64,000 nt of DNA from Siderastrea radians (GCA_964017195.1 OZ024887.1:60976311-61040310); one strand, 5' to 3'; positions 34,901 through 45,563 are shown, counted from the stretch's first letter. Notes: generated from the sequence alone by a model not told the origin. Program-made: numbers and translations.

Positions 34901-37900
34901 AAGGGAGTAGACATTACAGTTACAAGCAGTATAGGAGAGTCAGACAGTGCGGCCAAAGGAGTTGATGTAGATGACATGATACAGAGAATTAATGATGTCA
35001 TAGCACCACTCATTATGGGATGTGACCCTACTGACCAGACAGCCACAGATGAGATACTACAGTAAGGGAATTTGTTAATGGGTTAAAAGGTTAATGGTAA
35101 GCCGAGGTTGAGGAGGCACTCTTTGAAATTTTGGGTGTGTCTGGACTGGGTAAATGGGGGCGTGGTGATGTAGTGGTTAGCACAATGGACTTCAGAACTG
35201 AAGGTCGGTGGTTCGACACCCAGTCCCTGCCATCGTGGTGGGTAAGGTAAAAGTACACTGTAAAGTCACACACAAGCCAAGAAGGCCCACTTGGCCAGAG
35301 CTTAACTGGCATGAAACGGTTTCTGTAGCATGAAGCAACTGAGAGTATTGAGCACTACTCCCCTAGTCCATCGCAGGGCTACCCCCAGTAGTATTTGGCT
35401 GGTACCTGGGTGAAGAGAGACAATGTGTGGTATTTTCTTGTCTAAGGAAAGTCCAGAGCGCTAAGCACTGTGCCACCCTGCCCCCACACAAAATGTTTGG
35501 TACGAGAGAGCTATTGTGTGACTTTTTTGCTTATTAGAACTGATTGCCGAATTATGGCATACAGTTGTCAAAATGTCATGTGCACAACTGTAGATACATG
35601 TACACCTTGTTCGCATTTTGTTAGAAAGTACGTAAATTTCTAATGAGTTTCACCACAGAAACAGCCAGCATTTCCACTGTGACTAAGGAATGGTTAATGC
35701 TATCAGTGGCACAAATTTCTGGTAATTTGGGCTTACCTACATGTAGAGTTTAAAGAAATAATTGACCGACTCCTGGATAGTTTCTGATGGGTATAATAGT
35801 CACTTGCGTAAATACTAGCTTATAAAACATGCAGGCGTGAGAGCGGGGAGTGAACGAAAAACAAAAGGGAGTTTGGTAAGAGCAAAGAAGCAGCCAAATG
35901 GAGTGACTACTAGGATGAAACGCTAGGGAAGAAGATGTTTTTTCTTTCTTCTGGTCCCCCCATCCCCCGCTTCCTGCTCTCTTTCACTCCTCCCACCGCC
36001 GATACAACCTTCTAAGATTTTTGAATAATCCAAGACAACAGCTAAACCATTTTGATTAGCCATTTCCTTTCTTCTCGCTACCCTCTCTCGTTTTTGCCGT
36101 TGCTTTGCATAATAATTTTTACATCTCCGCTAGCGCGTAGGATCTGAGGAAAATAGGACGACTTCTTGTAGTCTAGAACCCGCATGCCGCATAATTGCCT
36201 GTACAACAGGTTACTCTTAAATCAAACTCTCCATTTGTCAATCAATGCTTTCATACGCTGACTTGTAGAAAACTAGAAGAACAAGAGAAAGCTTCTTCAA
36301 AACTTGACAGCAGCGAAGGCATTGAAGATCAAACAGAGGAAGGCATGGACACAGACAAAGCTGACGAGAACCAAGATGAAGGCAAACCGGATGCAACTAA
36401 GAAACCCATTGTGTCTAGAGGAGGGAGCAAACAATCACACGCTTCACAAGACACTAGCAAGAAAACGGACGGCAAGAAGAGCACAGCTCCTAATAAAGAT
36501 TCGCTTGCACAAGATGTACTTGATCTGGAGGAAGAGGAGCTCTGCAGAGATTGCGCCATGATTGCTGTTTCCATGGGAACGGCTGTCACTGGTGCAAAAG
36601 TTAAAGGGGCACCTTTGTATGAACATCTGGCTAAGGTATCTGGAAAAGAGGTAATGCTTGTTCGTTATTGTTTATTTTTCAAATAATCTTGTCTTCGAAA
36701 CTGTTGATTTGAGCAAGAAGAAAACCTGGGGCATTAGAGCAAGCGAGAACTAGCAACATGTCAAATTTGAGCTCTAGACTTTTGGACTTAAGTTTTGGCT
36801 TAATATGGGGAAACGCAGGAAGCAAAATCTTGCCAAAACCACCGTAAATAAAAAAGTAGCCAAACAGACAGCCACATATTATAAGAAGACAAAGCTGTTT
36901 CTGCATTTCTATCTCTAATACATTCTATTTGTATAGTTCCCATACAAACCCATTTAAGTTCTTCCGAACGTTGCAAAGCTTCAGTCGAAACGCCCAGCCA
37001 CCAAAGTTTTCAAGCTGTAGCCCGGGGTGGGGGGGACTACTCAATAAAGTTTTATACGGGGAGGCTCCGCCCAGAGGTTCAAACCCTTACCCTTTAAAAT
37101 ACTAATATTTACCAAAATGGAACCTCTTTCATATACCTAGAGCAAAATTGCACCCCTTTCGTATGCCTCACGGTTAAACCAAAACAACAGAATTTCCTGT
37201 AATCGCCATGTTTTTCCCCGGTTTTCAGGTTTTAAAATACTAATATTTACCAAAATGGAACCTCTTTCATATACCTAGAGCAAAATTGCACCCCTTTCGT
37301 ATGCCTCACGGTTAAACCAAAACAACAGAATTTCCTGTAATCGCCATGTTTTTCCCCGGTTTTCAGTCGTTCAGTTGCGTAGTCATTTCTGCCAAAATGT
37401 GGCACCCTTTCATATATATCGCTTTAGCCACCATTTCTTCCACTTTGGGACTGATTTTGTGACCCTTTCGTATACTAAAATGGCAATTTTCCCTACCCCT
37501 TTCGGGCGGAGCCTCCCCGTATAGCCTAGTATATAGAGTACACCCCCCCCTGAGCTGTAGTCACCACAGGGTAGGAAAAAAATTGAAATCCACTTGTCCA
37601 GTAGGCCAGTAAATTTCAGTTTTCACTTACCCCCACTTAAAATATTACTTGCCCAATGGGAACGCAACATGCCTTATCAACTACAGTAGTTCATGTCCTC
37701 GGTACTGTCTATAATCGGTGAGATTATAACAAAATGAGCTTACCGCTACTTAAACTAGGTGAAACATGCTGGACAGTGACAACAACTTAATATGACAGCC
37801 AATATGGCGATCGGAGGACGAACGCGAACGAAGTAGGTTTGGATTTTAAATCAATCCGTGTTTTCAACTCATTGTTTCACTCATCTTGCAGACTCAAGTT

Positions 37901-38567
37901 TTGAAATAATTTCTGACTGGAAATTATCATTTATCGAGCTGACACTTTCAGACAGACTCAAAAACTACTGAGCCTCCGTTTCACTTGGCCACCAGGCCAC
38001 CAAACTTCTATTTTCACTTGCCCAACAGCAGAGTTAACGTGCCCCGGGCAATCGGACCTAGAGTAGGTTGTTTTCCTTCCCTGCTGATCGTGTGGTAAAG
38101 ATGTATTGATGTAATTTATGAAGTAATATATCAAACACGAGAAAGAGTGTTTCATCAGGATATCCAAACACTGAGAAGTGAGTTAAAAAAAACGAGGTGC
38201 AGTCGAGTTTTTTAACGGACTTCGAGGTGTTTGGATACATTATGAAACACTCTTTCGAGTTTTGATATGGTTTCTCAAACCACTAATAATTCTTGGAGAA
38301 ATTCGAAACAAAGGTTCGCAAAATTTTGTGCTAATTAAGATCCAGTATCCAAACCACCGTCACGGTAGCGATTTCCTTTGTTTTGTCTTTATGAATTATT
38401 AAGGAGTTTGAGAATTGTAGTTTTGCTTATCATGTCAGGTGGATGGCAACTTTTCCCTTCCGATTCCAATGATGACCTTACTGATAAGTGGTAAGCTTGC
38501 TGTAGGAAAACAGAATCTCATCAAAGAAATTCTCATTTTACCGACACCAGGAACACCCATGAAAAAG
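25912..38567 (+). CDS. ENO4: Enolase-4-like protein, first six exons (3' end not found)
   Basis: Exons 25912-26055, 29253-29297, 32418-32501, 34787-35061, 36269-36650 and 38439-38567 join in one frame (~353 residues) with GT..AG borders. Residues 1-60 (REAVAYFNKNEAPKEIEQLL, then PSDIFGYM, then AEYFGNRSQAPAISK) match the N-terminal docking/dimerisation-like region of ENO4. Exon 3 corresponds to the enolase N-domain strands. Exons 4-5 are a low-complexity charged insert rich in K/D/E/S/Q, as in ENO4, ending with the enolase helix AVSMGTAVTGAKVKGAPLYE. Exon 6 (LPIPMMTLLISGKLAVGKQN...LIKEILILP) aligns with the LPVP...NGGSHAGG...QEFMI region of true enolases. The Glu of QEFMI is kept but the His of the GGSHAGG loop is not, as in ENO4. 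ENO4 is a divergent enolase of sperm flagella. The barrel and the rest of the active site should follow, but I see no such exon downstream on +. The gene is either truncated or has a very long intron containing the GPCR cluster. Confidence 0.85.
26461..26902. mobile_element. Foldback MITE in ENO4 intron 1
   Basis: Terminal inverted repeats of ~30 bp (GTTAAAGTGCACCTAACCCC then AAAATATTTT), with the arms pairing imperfectly through most of the 442 bp, including the shared CATGCCCCT and AAATCAGGAATA segments. Non-coding. Confidence 0.85.
27357..28709. mobile_element. Non-autonomous PIF/Harbinger-like transposon
   Basis: A 1,347-bp segment (27360-28706) with inverted termini GGGAACGCGTCCAAATGTCGG and, from the right, GGGAATGCGTCCAAATATCGG, flanked by TAA on both sides (27357-27359, 28707-28709). 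A 3-bp TWA target duplication is the PIF/Harbinger signature. GGAATCGGTA-type subrepeats lie inside both ends. No transposase reading frame is visible, so it is non-autonomous. Confidence 0.75.
28725..29110. repeat. Interspersed repeat, GGGTACTCCC / TAGGGTAT-rich
   Basis: After a G-run the sequence shows repeated TGGTCTAGAATAGGGTAT-type segments (near 28805, 28840, 29045, 29080), a pattern of degenerate internal duplication. It directly follows the PIF-like element. Non-coding. Confidence 0.5.
30129..30410. mobile_element. Foldback MITE in ENO4 intron 2
   Basis: Ends GAACCATCAAACATGTTGTC and, from the right, GAACCATTAAACGCATTGTC are inverted repeats. Arms continue with repeated ACATGTTG/GCATTG words. 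282 bp, non-coding. Confidence 0.7.
30774..30793 (+). repeat. Poly-G run
   Basis: About 18 consecutive G residues in ENO4 intron 2. Length in an assembly is unreliable for such a run. Confidence 0.9.
31500..32090. other. Overlapping open frames, probably repeat-derived
   Basis: A 118-codon + frame (31566-31922) and a 147-codon minus frame (31639-32082) overlap inside ENO4 intron 2. Neither shows a known domain. I think both are chance or repeat-derived but cannot exclude a small exon. Confidence 0.3.
33170..33398 (-). repeat. Interspersed TTAA-family repeat, reverse copy
   Basis: Reverse complement reads TTAACTAAAGCCC...AAGCCCTGATATGAAAATGC, then ATATTCTCC...TTCTCC and TCAAGACATCTTATCCTTGG, the same family as 49034-49245, 53153-53340 and 57651-57930. 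Confidence 0.65.
33541..33645 (+). repeat. G-rich polypurine minisatellite
   Basis: Repeating GGGGAGGAGAGGGGAGGGTG units, ~105 bp of almost pure purine with many G3+ runs. G-quadruplex or triplex formation is plausible. Lies in ENO4 intron 3. A (CA)n run follows at 33774-33788. Confidence 0.9.
34443..34492. repeat. Short palindrome related to 7078-7129
   Basis: GCCTCGTTCCCAGGGCTTTT followed by CCCTGGGAAATGCCCTGGGA and GCAAGG forms a small hairpin with the same CTCGTTCCCAGGG core as the palindrome at 7078. Confidence 0.7.
35155..35490 (+). mobile_element. tRNA-derived SINE
   Basis: The head carries a Pol III internal promoter: A box TAGTGGTTAGCA (35171-35182) and B box GGTTCGACACC (35210-35220). 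The body continues to ~35490. Read on the minus strand, the far end gives GGGTGGCACAGTGCTTAGCG followed by CTCTGGAC, itself resembling a tRNA A-box region in opposite orientation. A truncated copy lies at 1325-1475. It is inserted in ENO4 intron 4, just after exon 4. Confidence 0.75.
37017..37557. mobile_element. TIR element with internal 138-bp duplication
   Basis: The ends are inverted copies: TTATACGGGGAGGCTCCGCC near 37052 and, inverted, GGGCGGAGCCTCCCCGTATA near 37503, extending outward to G-run/C-run tips. Inside, a 138-bp unit starting TTTAAAATACTAATATTTAC is tandemly duplicated (37093-37230, 37231-37368) almost without change. Non-coding; ENO4 intron 5. Confidence 0.75.
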
Positions 38568-39385
38568 GTACCACTCTTGTATGTTTTCATTGTTGTTTCA
38601 ATAATAATAATACCTTCCTTCTTTGTTACGGTACTCTTTTTATTGATTAGTATATTTAGCAAGGCATTCCTTGTCGCCTCCAGAAACACCTTCACTTACT
38701 TAGGACCAATTTTGTAACACGAATGTGAAGCTCTCACATTGTTGTTGTTGTCGTCGTCGTTGTTGTTGTTGTTTTGTTCATCAAGTTGGTTGAAAGTTTC
38801 TGAATCTGGCAAAAACATCCATTAAATTATTTGAGAACATGAAAATTGTATTGTTACGACACATGCATGCAACAAAAAGCGAAAGTCAAACATTCTTTTT
38901 CGATGATTCACAGTCGCATAAACACTTTTTGTGCAGTCAGGTCTTCTTCTCAGATTCAAACAATGCGCTTCTTTCCGCATTTTACCTGCTAGCCTGCTTT
39001 CGAAAGATATTCGCTTCAAGCTCGAGCCTGAGCGGTGCTGGCTATCTGAAATTACCTCTGACCACATTGTATGGCCGTTCACTAACAGACGAACAGAGAC
39101 TCAATATCATGACGAGAACAAGTGTACTGCCTCGCTTTGGCTCGCCGGCAATGACGGTCAGCCGAAGCCCCCAAAATTGATGTTCCTCATGAACAATAAA
39201 GTATGTAAGGAAAATTCATTTAAAGCTCTGTAAGCTCGTAGCTCGTTCAGCCGAGGACTATGTCAAATTTTAAATTTCATTAGTAAAAATCAAGGCTGCA
39301 TGTCTCATTAATTTTAGTAGTAGTTAGTATTAGATAGTGCACAACCCGTTAGCATTTCTATGCTTGAACAATTATCGTGTTTAAA
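38568..39385. other. Gap between ENO4 exon 6 and the GPCR cluster
   Basis: Contains a GTT/GTC triplet run (38738-38772). No further enolase exon is visible. Open frames on both strands near 38822-39233 match nothing I know. Confidence 0.45.
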
Positions 39386-40273
39386 TCAAGGACTTTGTAT
39401 TGCGTCTTCACCAGCTGTCCTTTGGTTATGGCTTCTCAACATGTTCCACAGTATGCCAATGACAGCATTTCGAATGTGCCTCATCTTCCAGGAGTAGATC
39501 AGAGGGTTAAGTGATGAATTTAGAAACACTAGTGTCGTTGTGTAAAGTGTCCCACCATTAAAATTGGTGCTTGATGTAAAGATACTGGTAACCAAAGTGC
39601 AAGTTCGTGGCAAATAACAAACCAAAAACGCAAGGTATACGAAAAATGCTCCGACCGCAAACTTTCTCAGTGTTGCTGCATTTTCCATTTCGCCATTCTG
39701 CGCTGCTTGTTGTTCTTGCTGCGATCGCCTGATTTGGTTTGCATGGCGTCGTACGGCTAGATATATCTTGTAGTAAAACAGTGTTGTTGCGAAAAGACAA
39801 GAAGCAATAGTAAAAGCAAAGATTACGCTCGTAAAATTTTCTGGGAGGCAAAACCTAAGTAACGAGAGTAATGCGCTGAAAAGCCATATTGAAATCACCA
39901 CAGCAACAACACGCTTGTAGGTTACAAGTTCCTGGTATCTTAAATGAAGATGAATAGCCAAGAATCTGTCTGCACTTAAAGCCATGACACCAAAGAATGA
40001 GGCATAAAGGAGCAAATTCGTCGTTGAGCGATACACGATGAATGTGATATCATAAGTTGAACTTTTCTTGGCAGTAACTGCTATGAACAAAGGTTGGACT
40101 ATTAGACCAACACCAAGATCAGAAACAGCCAGACTCAGGAGCAATGTTTTTAGAGGCTTCGGTAACGACGCAGCTTTTCTTAAGGCGTGGATTGTAACAC
40201 TGTTCAACGCGATGGCAGTATAAGATAAGAAAGCGTTTAAGACGCAGTTCACTATATACCCCGCTTCTTTCAT
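39386..40273 (-). CDS. Rhodopsin-family GPCR, MECA/melanocortin-like (intact)
   Basis: Intronless 295-codon gene. Seven hydrophobic segments in order: TM1 with LNSVTIHAL (~17-32), TM2 LSLAVSDLGVGLIVQP (~46-61), TM3 ending LSADRFLAI (DRY variant DRF), TM4 VVAVVISIWLFSALLSLL, TM5 ASCLFATTLFYYKIYLAV, TM6 FFVYLAFLVCYLP and TM7 SLNPLIYSW (NPxxY). It lacks the Cys at the top of TM3, has a very short second extracellular loop, and TM5 has no Pro. These absences characterise MECA-cluster receptors (melanocortin, EDG, cannabinoid). Ligand unknown. It heads a same-strand cluster of paralogues and lies opposite ENO4. The start M has ~13 residues before TM1, as in the paralogues. Confidence 0.9.
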   Translation of the reverse strand: MKEAGYIVNCVLNAFLSYTAIALNSVTIHALRKAASLPKPLKTLLLSLAVSDLGVGLIVQPLFIAVTAKKSSTYDITFIVYRSTTNLLLYASFFGVMALSADRFLAIHLHLRYQELVTYKRVVAVVISIWLFSALLSLLRFCLPENFTSVIFAFTIASCLFATTLFYYKIYLAVRRHANQIRRSQQEQQAAQNGEMENAATLRKFAVGAFFVYLAFLVCYLPRTCTLVTSIFTSSTNFNGGTLYTTTLVFLNSSLNPLIYSWKMRHIRNAVIGILWNMLRSHNQRTAGEDAIQSP

Positions 40274-41730
40274 TATGTTAAACGTTCTTTAACGGAGTGG
40301 TAGATGTTGAATTTTTTAAGTACTCCAACCTGAGGCACTTTCCAGTGTCTTTGCGCAGATATATAGATGTAGTTTGCTTTTTGAGTGGGTAAACTTCTGA
40401 ATATTGAATTCTCTCAACCTTTACAACGACTTGAAAAAATCGATCTGTGTATCTTGAGAAAAATAGCACAGTCTCAAACCAGATACAGCTGATCGTCGCT
40501 TGAATAAAAATTGGTTATCCTATCATCTTGGCGTAGGCTTGATTTTAACACTACTTTTCGTTTTTGAAAGCAGATGGTCACAGACACTTCGTTTGTGTCA
40601 TTAAAACTTGTCTCCGGATTTGAATGTCTGTTTCTTTAAAATGAAAGTGTGAGGACAGATTCTAATCGAGCGACAGGGTAGTCCAGTTAGGAAGCGGAAA
40701 ATTGTTGATATTTTAGAACACTGAGGCAGTTTTAATTTCATATTCTCTTTATGTGTGACCATTCTTCACTTAATAGGACAAAATAAGGCCTTTCCAACTG
40801 TGTTTTACATGTACATGATAATGTCCTTCAGAAATAAATAAGCTGGCAAATAATGGCAGCCAAATGCCAGCTTTGTTCAGTACAATGTACATAGAGTACT
40901 TGTTTCCGAGTATAGCATACCCGTTATATTTAATTAAAGCATGAAAATAATGTGTTATTTTATCATTCAACACTCCAGCCGAGAACGGTAATAGGAATTT
41001 TTTTTCCTTCTCTTGAAGAAGCGACCAATCACAAGCGTGATTCGAAAGAATAAACACACCATGAAATTCAGCATAACCACTATGTTTGATTAGAGTGTGA
41101 AAATCATCTGTTGTTTTACTGTGCGCACAACCGTGAACGGTAATAGCTTTTTAGGCTCATGCGATGCAACCAATCACAAGCTTGATTCAAAAGAATAAAC
41201 ACGTCATGAAATTTACAATTGTTGATTGGATATCGGAACGAAGAATCTCACCTGTGTGTGTGTCCATGACGGTGTGTCGAGTGTATATATCTATCTATAT
41301 TCATCAAATTCTTTCTCATTGCCGGGTTCTTAACACATACACGTTATCAGCGAACAGTCCTGCTTTTTGCCGGCTTATAAGGAAATTGGATGCCACTTAA
41401 AGGGCCACGGTGCTCAAAAGTTTTGTTCGAAACTAACAATATGGCCAAAAAACTTCAGCAACGATTACCGAAGTTGAGACTAATAATAAAACAGTTTTGT
41501 CATTCCACTCGTGCTTGTTGGATATGAGATGATTATAACCACGCTTCGTTGATTATTTACCACGTCAAATTCGCGCGCTGTTAGAAAAGTAATTGTAAAG
41601 TATATATCTATACAATATATAGATTTAGCCAAACCTAAAAGCGGAGCTCAGCGTTTTTTTTCGTTGGTACTTATTAATTCCTGAAAATACTCTCATTGAA
41701 GTACATGAAGTTAAAAAAAAAAAAAACTTT

Positions 41731-41808
41731 TTCCTCCCTCTGGGAATCGAACTCCGGACCATTGGCTCCGGAGGAAAGCGCGATGGATACTTGGCCACAC
41801 CGTTATGT
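41731..41808 (-). tRNA. tRNA-like sequence (tRNA-derived relic or pseudo-tRNA)
   Basis: On the minus strand an A box GTGTGGCCAAGT (41789-41800) precedes a B box GTTCGATTCCC (41742-41752) at tRNA-like spacing. The T-stem and acceptor stem do not pair well by eye, so this is more likely a tRNA pseudogene or SINE head than a functional tRNA. An A-run abuts it at 41713-41726. Confidence 0.4.
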
Positions 41809-42013
41809 CAACAAATCTAGTGCTAAATTTAATACTTATCCAGCTGTCTATCGATCGCAACTCGCATAAAAACACGCGGGTGTGTTTTTTTAGATAGTTT
41901 ATTGAAGCTTTAAAATTACAGCTCTAGAGCTGAATTAGATAAAACTTTACAAGTGAATTCGCATAATAAAACTGTGCTAAGATGTGAACATGAAAAATAC
42001 CTAATAAAATCGT

Positions 42014-42384
42014 CTATATACAACTGCTGTAGAAAAAGCTTTTCTTTAGTCTGTTCGTTTTGCAAATAGGAACATGATATCTTCGACTATTTCTCAGATT
42101 AAAGCTACATTTGTTTGGCTCTGGGAAAAATCTGTATAATTGGTGATCAGGATTACTACTGATGTCTTGAAACATTTTGACCGTTTGAGCCTGTCTCCGA
42201 TCAAAAAGTGTCTCTAAACTAGCGAGTCCCAGTGCCTCACGATAGGTGATACGCGAAAAGATGATTCTCATAGCGCGCCTCTGTAAGCCCTCCAGCTCTT
42301 CAGACAGGTAGCTTGGGAGTGAATTGTGAAAAACTGGAGAAGCGTACTCTATGACCGGACGGATGCATGTTGTGTAAAAAGTTA
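42014..42384 (-). pseudogene. LINE A reverse transcriptase, C-terminal part
   Basis: Encodes FYTTCIRPVIEYASPVFHNS, then ELEGLQRRAMRIIF, then EALGLASLETLFDRRQA, ending at a stop at 42014. This is the typical C-terminus of cnidarian non-LTR (CR1/Jockey-like) reverse transcriptases. It continues the frame broken at 43310, the two parts being separated by the LINE B insertion. A 3' UTR probably runs on to about 41890. Confidence 0.85.
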
Positions 42385-43303
42385 TAATAATGACTTTATT
42401 AATTAACGTGTCAAGCAAAAATCTAGCAGAGGGGATTCCCCACTGCTAATAGAGGACACCTAACTTTCTAAAATACAATCTAAAAATACAAAACGAGTTA
42501 GCATAGAGTCAAAACTAGAAACTACTAAGAGTTAGAATTAAAAACTACTAATGATTACTCACTCAACATACATACTACAAAAACTCCACTTATAATTATC
42601 AAAAATTCTAAAACCTTGTAATTAAAATCGTAATTAAAAAAATGACGAATTGCAAAGATAGCAACCGCTACATCCATCTAAAATGCTACTTAAATCAAGA
42701 CTGGGTATCCGGGTCTTAAACTGCTTAGGACTGGCAGCCGATCTGTCCTTGCTTGGTATCTTGCTCCAAAGTCTTGGACCTAGGTATCGAATTGAGTGTT
42801 TTCCGTGCGTAACTGTGTTAAAACTAGGTTGATAAAAATCTTTGTGCCGTAAATTTTAAGCGTGGCTGTTGGTCAGAAACATGTCACAAATAGTCCGTGG
42901 ACACAAATTATGTTTAACCTTATACATTAGAATACATATGTCCTACAGTCTCCTATTATACAACGATGGAAGCTTTGCTTTCACTAACAGCTGTTGGTAG
43001 CTAGACTGCTTGTCTTTAAATACAGTGAGCAGTCCACGCTCCTGTACTCTCTCCAATCTACGGGTGTCCGAGGCTCTACAAAAATGCCACACTAAGTGGC
43101 AGTATGTTAAATGTGGGACAATAGCTGCCTTAAAGAGATGTAATTTGGCCTCAGTTGGTATGAGATTCCGCAGCCTCATTATCACACCTATTCTCTGGCT
43201 AGCTTTCTTACAAACATTACTAATATGCAAGTTAAAATTAAGTCCACAATCAATGGTTACGCCTAGGAGCTCTAAATTGTCTGATTCCATTATATCTTTT
43301 CCC
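42385..43303 (-). mobile_element. LINE B, 5'-truncated, nested in LINE A
   Basis: A 919-bp insertion flanked by AAGTTA on both sides (42379-42384, 43304-43309). It encodes the end of a different reverse transcriptase: LELLGVTIDCGLNFNLHISN, then VCKKASQRIGVIMRLRNLIP, then LTYCHLVWHFCRASDTRRLE, then SLYNRRL, a stop, DICILMYKVKHNLCP, another stop, then LGPRLWSKIPSKDRSAASPK. The two in-frame stops (after NRRL and after TNSHA) show decay. Its 3' UTR ends TTAATAAAGTCATTATTAT. The 5' truncation is typical of target-primed insertion. Confidence 0.88.
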
Positions 43304-43740
43304 AAGTTACGAGTTCCTTGGTTGCGACGCTTGCACCCTTCAGTTGCTTGAGGAAGTAGAACCTTGCGGAGACCTTGCGGGAAATTTCTGACACGTGACA
43401 GTTCCATTTCAGATCTTTGGAAATGTTAAGGCCGAGTAATTTGACATTAAACACCACCTCGATAGCCTTCTCGTTGATGACAATAGGAGCGAACTCAGCC
43501 TCGTTCTCAGAAAAGGAGATTCGCATCTCCTTACATTTGCTTTCGTTCAATTGAAACTTGTTCTCGTCAGACTTGGCGACCAGGTCGTTGACAGAGTCCT
43601 GACAGGCTCGGCGATAATTGTATCGTCCACGTACTTCCATATTGCCGTGTCGCTGGTGTTAATGTCATCGATCATTAAAATAAACAACCAGGGTCCAATC
43701 TCGGTCCCTTGTGGTACATTTTCCTGGGAAAATGTGTTCG
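43304..43740 (-). pseudogene. LINE A reverse transcriptase, catalytic part, frameshifted
   Basis: The minus strand reads ENVPQGTEIGPWLFILMIDD, then KYVDDT with the YVDD catalytic motif at 43622-43633. After a frameshift near 43615 it continues ACQDSVNDLVAKSDENKFQL, SKCKEMRISF and SRKVSARFYFLKQLKG to KELVT, where LINE B is inserted. The joined order KELVT / FYTTC proves that the parts at 42014-42384 and here were one element. It is 5'-truncated near 43740. Confidence 0.87.
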
Positions 43741-43744
43741 GGCC

Positions 43745-43891
43745 GCCGCAAAAACCATAGTTGTGGACAGAAAAAACCAGAATGCACTAGCTCTGCTATA
43801 TTTGGCTTCGGAACAGCTTCCAAATGCTGCAAACTCAAGCGATGTGCCGACCGAGTACGCAGCAGAACTTGAACTTTTCGCCTTCCACTGA
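43745..43891 (+). other. Unassigned open frame, possible exon or repeat relic
   Basis: A 49-codon stretch (KTIVVDRKNQNALALLYLAS, then EQLPNAANSS) ending in a stop, immediately beside the LINE A truncation point. The amino-acid make-up looks protein-like, but the frame starts inside LINE sequence and I know no match. The opposite strand is also open. Confidence 0.2.
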
Positions 43892-44335
43892 AAAGACAAC
43901 TGCTTATTCTTTTGAACTTTTTCTTTCCATTTATAGATATTAGATATTTTTTCTCACGTTTAAAACTTCAGCACTGTCAAACAAACGTTTTGCTAAATGA
44001 GCTTAAGCTTTTTAATGAAACCTCTTTTTCAAAAGAGACAATGGTCACGGGATTTCCCGTCAAGAAAAGCGCTGGTTGCCCAAAAGCACCGCGCGATTTC
44101 CCGCCAAGAAAAGATGGCATTCTCCTTCCCCCGTCGGGTTACCTTGGAACTCCCTTCCCCCTCCCCAGAGTCTGTACGTACGTACGGACGGGCGGGCGTA
44201 CGCTGACATCAGAACTAACATTTCTTGCATCGATAGGTTACCAGATTTGCTTAGCCTTGGTGCTCTGCTCTGTGGCCTTCGGCGGCAAAGGAACTCCGCT
44301 ATGATAATAATTAGTATATACTAAACCAGTGCAAA

Positions 44336-44441
44336 GGATTTTTCGCGCGCTCTGATTGGCTACTCAAACTCGGGATAGTATCTGCTATTTATATAATTAG
44401 TATATGTAATCGCATGAGGCCGAGTAGAATTAAGGATATAT

Positions 44442-44481
<40 letters not shown>

Positions 44482-44960
44482 GCAATTAATTCTACGAGGA
44501 CTCAATGCGATTACTTAACACAGAGGGCAAAATTTTCGGACAACTTTCCATGCACGTTGAAACACAATCAGCCGGCCCTCAGAATAACTATAAAAGTACC
44601 TGCTCGTAAACAATTCACCAAACAAGCATTTCAACTGTTGCTCAGCGCACAGAACATGAAAGACTGACCATTATGTACATCTTAAGAGATAAATACAATT
44701 CTAGTTCATTCACAAAACACACTTAAAACTCAATTAACTAAGTAAATTTTATTCACCTGAGTTGCGAAGCTCCCTCTCGCTGGAAAAACTATCAACCACG
44801 TCGCTGTAAGTTTTCAGTAGTTTTAAAATCAAATGCGAGTAATTTTGGCGCTTGGCCAATCCCGAATTAGTAATTTTGCCCTCGTCCGAAAGAAAATTAA
44901 GAAAAAATGTCCTCTGTCTCAACCAATCAGCATTCAGTAATTTTGCCCTCTATGTTATAA
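44336..44960. repeat. Interspersed repeat region without genes
   Basis: Contains AATTAGTATATAC and TATAATAAATATAATT-type ends, repeated AATTTTGCCCTC words and partial inverted symmetry around 44460. Probably an eroded MITE; boundaries uncertain. Confidence 0.35.
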
Positions 44961-45563
44961 TAAATATAATTGCCAGTCTGAAGATCATGTACCACTTAAT
45001 GCAAACCTTGCTTAAATGGTAATGCATGCCCAAAGCGTGATTCGAAAGAATAAACACGCCATGAAGTTTCCAAGTCTTGTTTTCTGATTGGATAACGTTG
45101 TTGATGATTGAAAACCGTTTGACAGTTTTTAAACTAGTAATTGCCAGTGAATGACCACGCATAATCTAATGCAAAGCGTTTCTTAAACGGTAGTAAAGGT
45201 CAAAATACATTATTTAGTTTCAGGTTTGCGTTTGATATTCTGATAATGTAGATCACGTGATCTCAAATTCTCCTTATGTTTTGGAAATTTAAATTACTAG
45301 CTGTAGATCACCAGCCGCTATCTTCTCTCGCCGCAATTCTTCTCGTCCCCAAAAGACCTTTCTGTATGGCCTCCTGAAACACTTTTTGCTACTGTGAATA
45401 ATTTTTAGATAAAGTTTGCGATATTTGGTTTGTTCTTTATAAAATAAAGGACGAGGGCTTTTTTTGTTTGAAGTTAAGGTCTACTGAATTAAAAAAAGTC
45501 AACGAGTCTTATCTGAAGGTCATTAAGCTTGTTGAAGACAAAATAAACGTTCACCAGCCTTCC

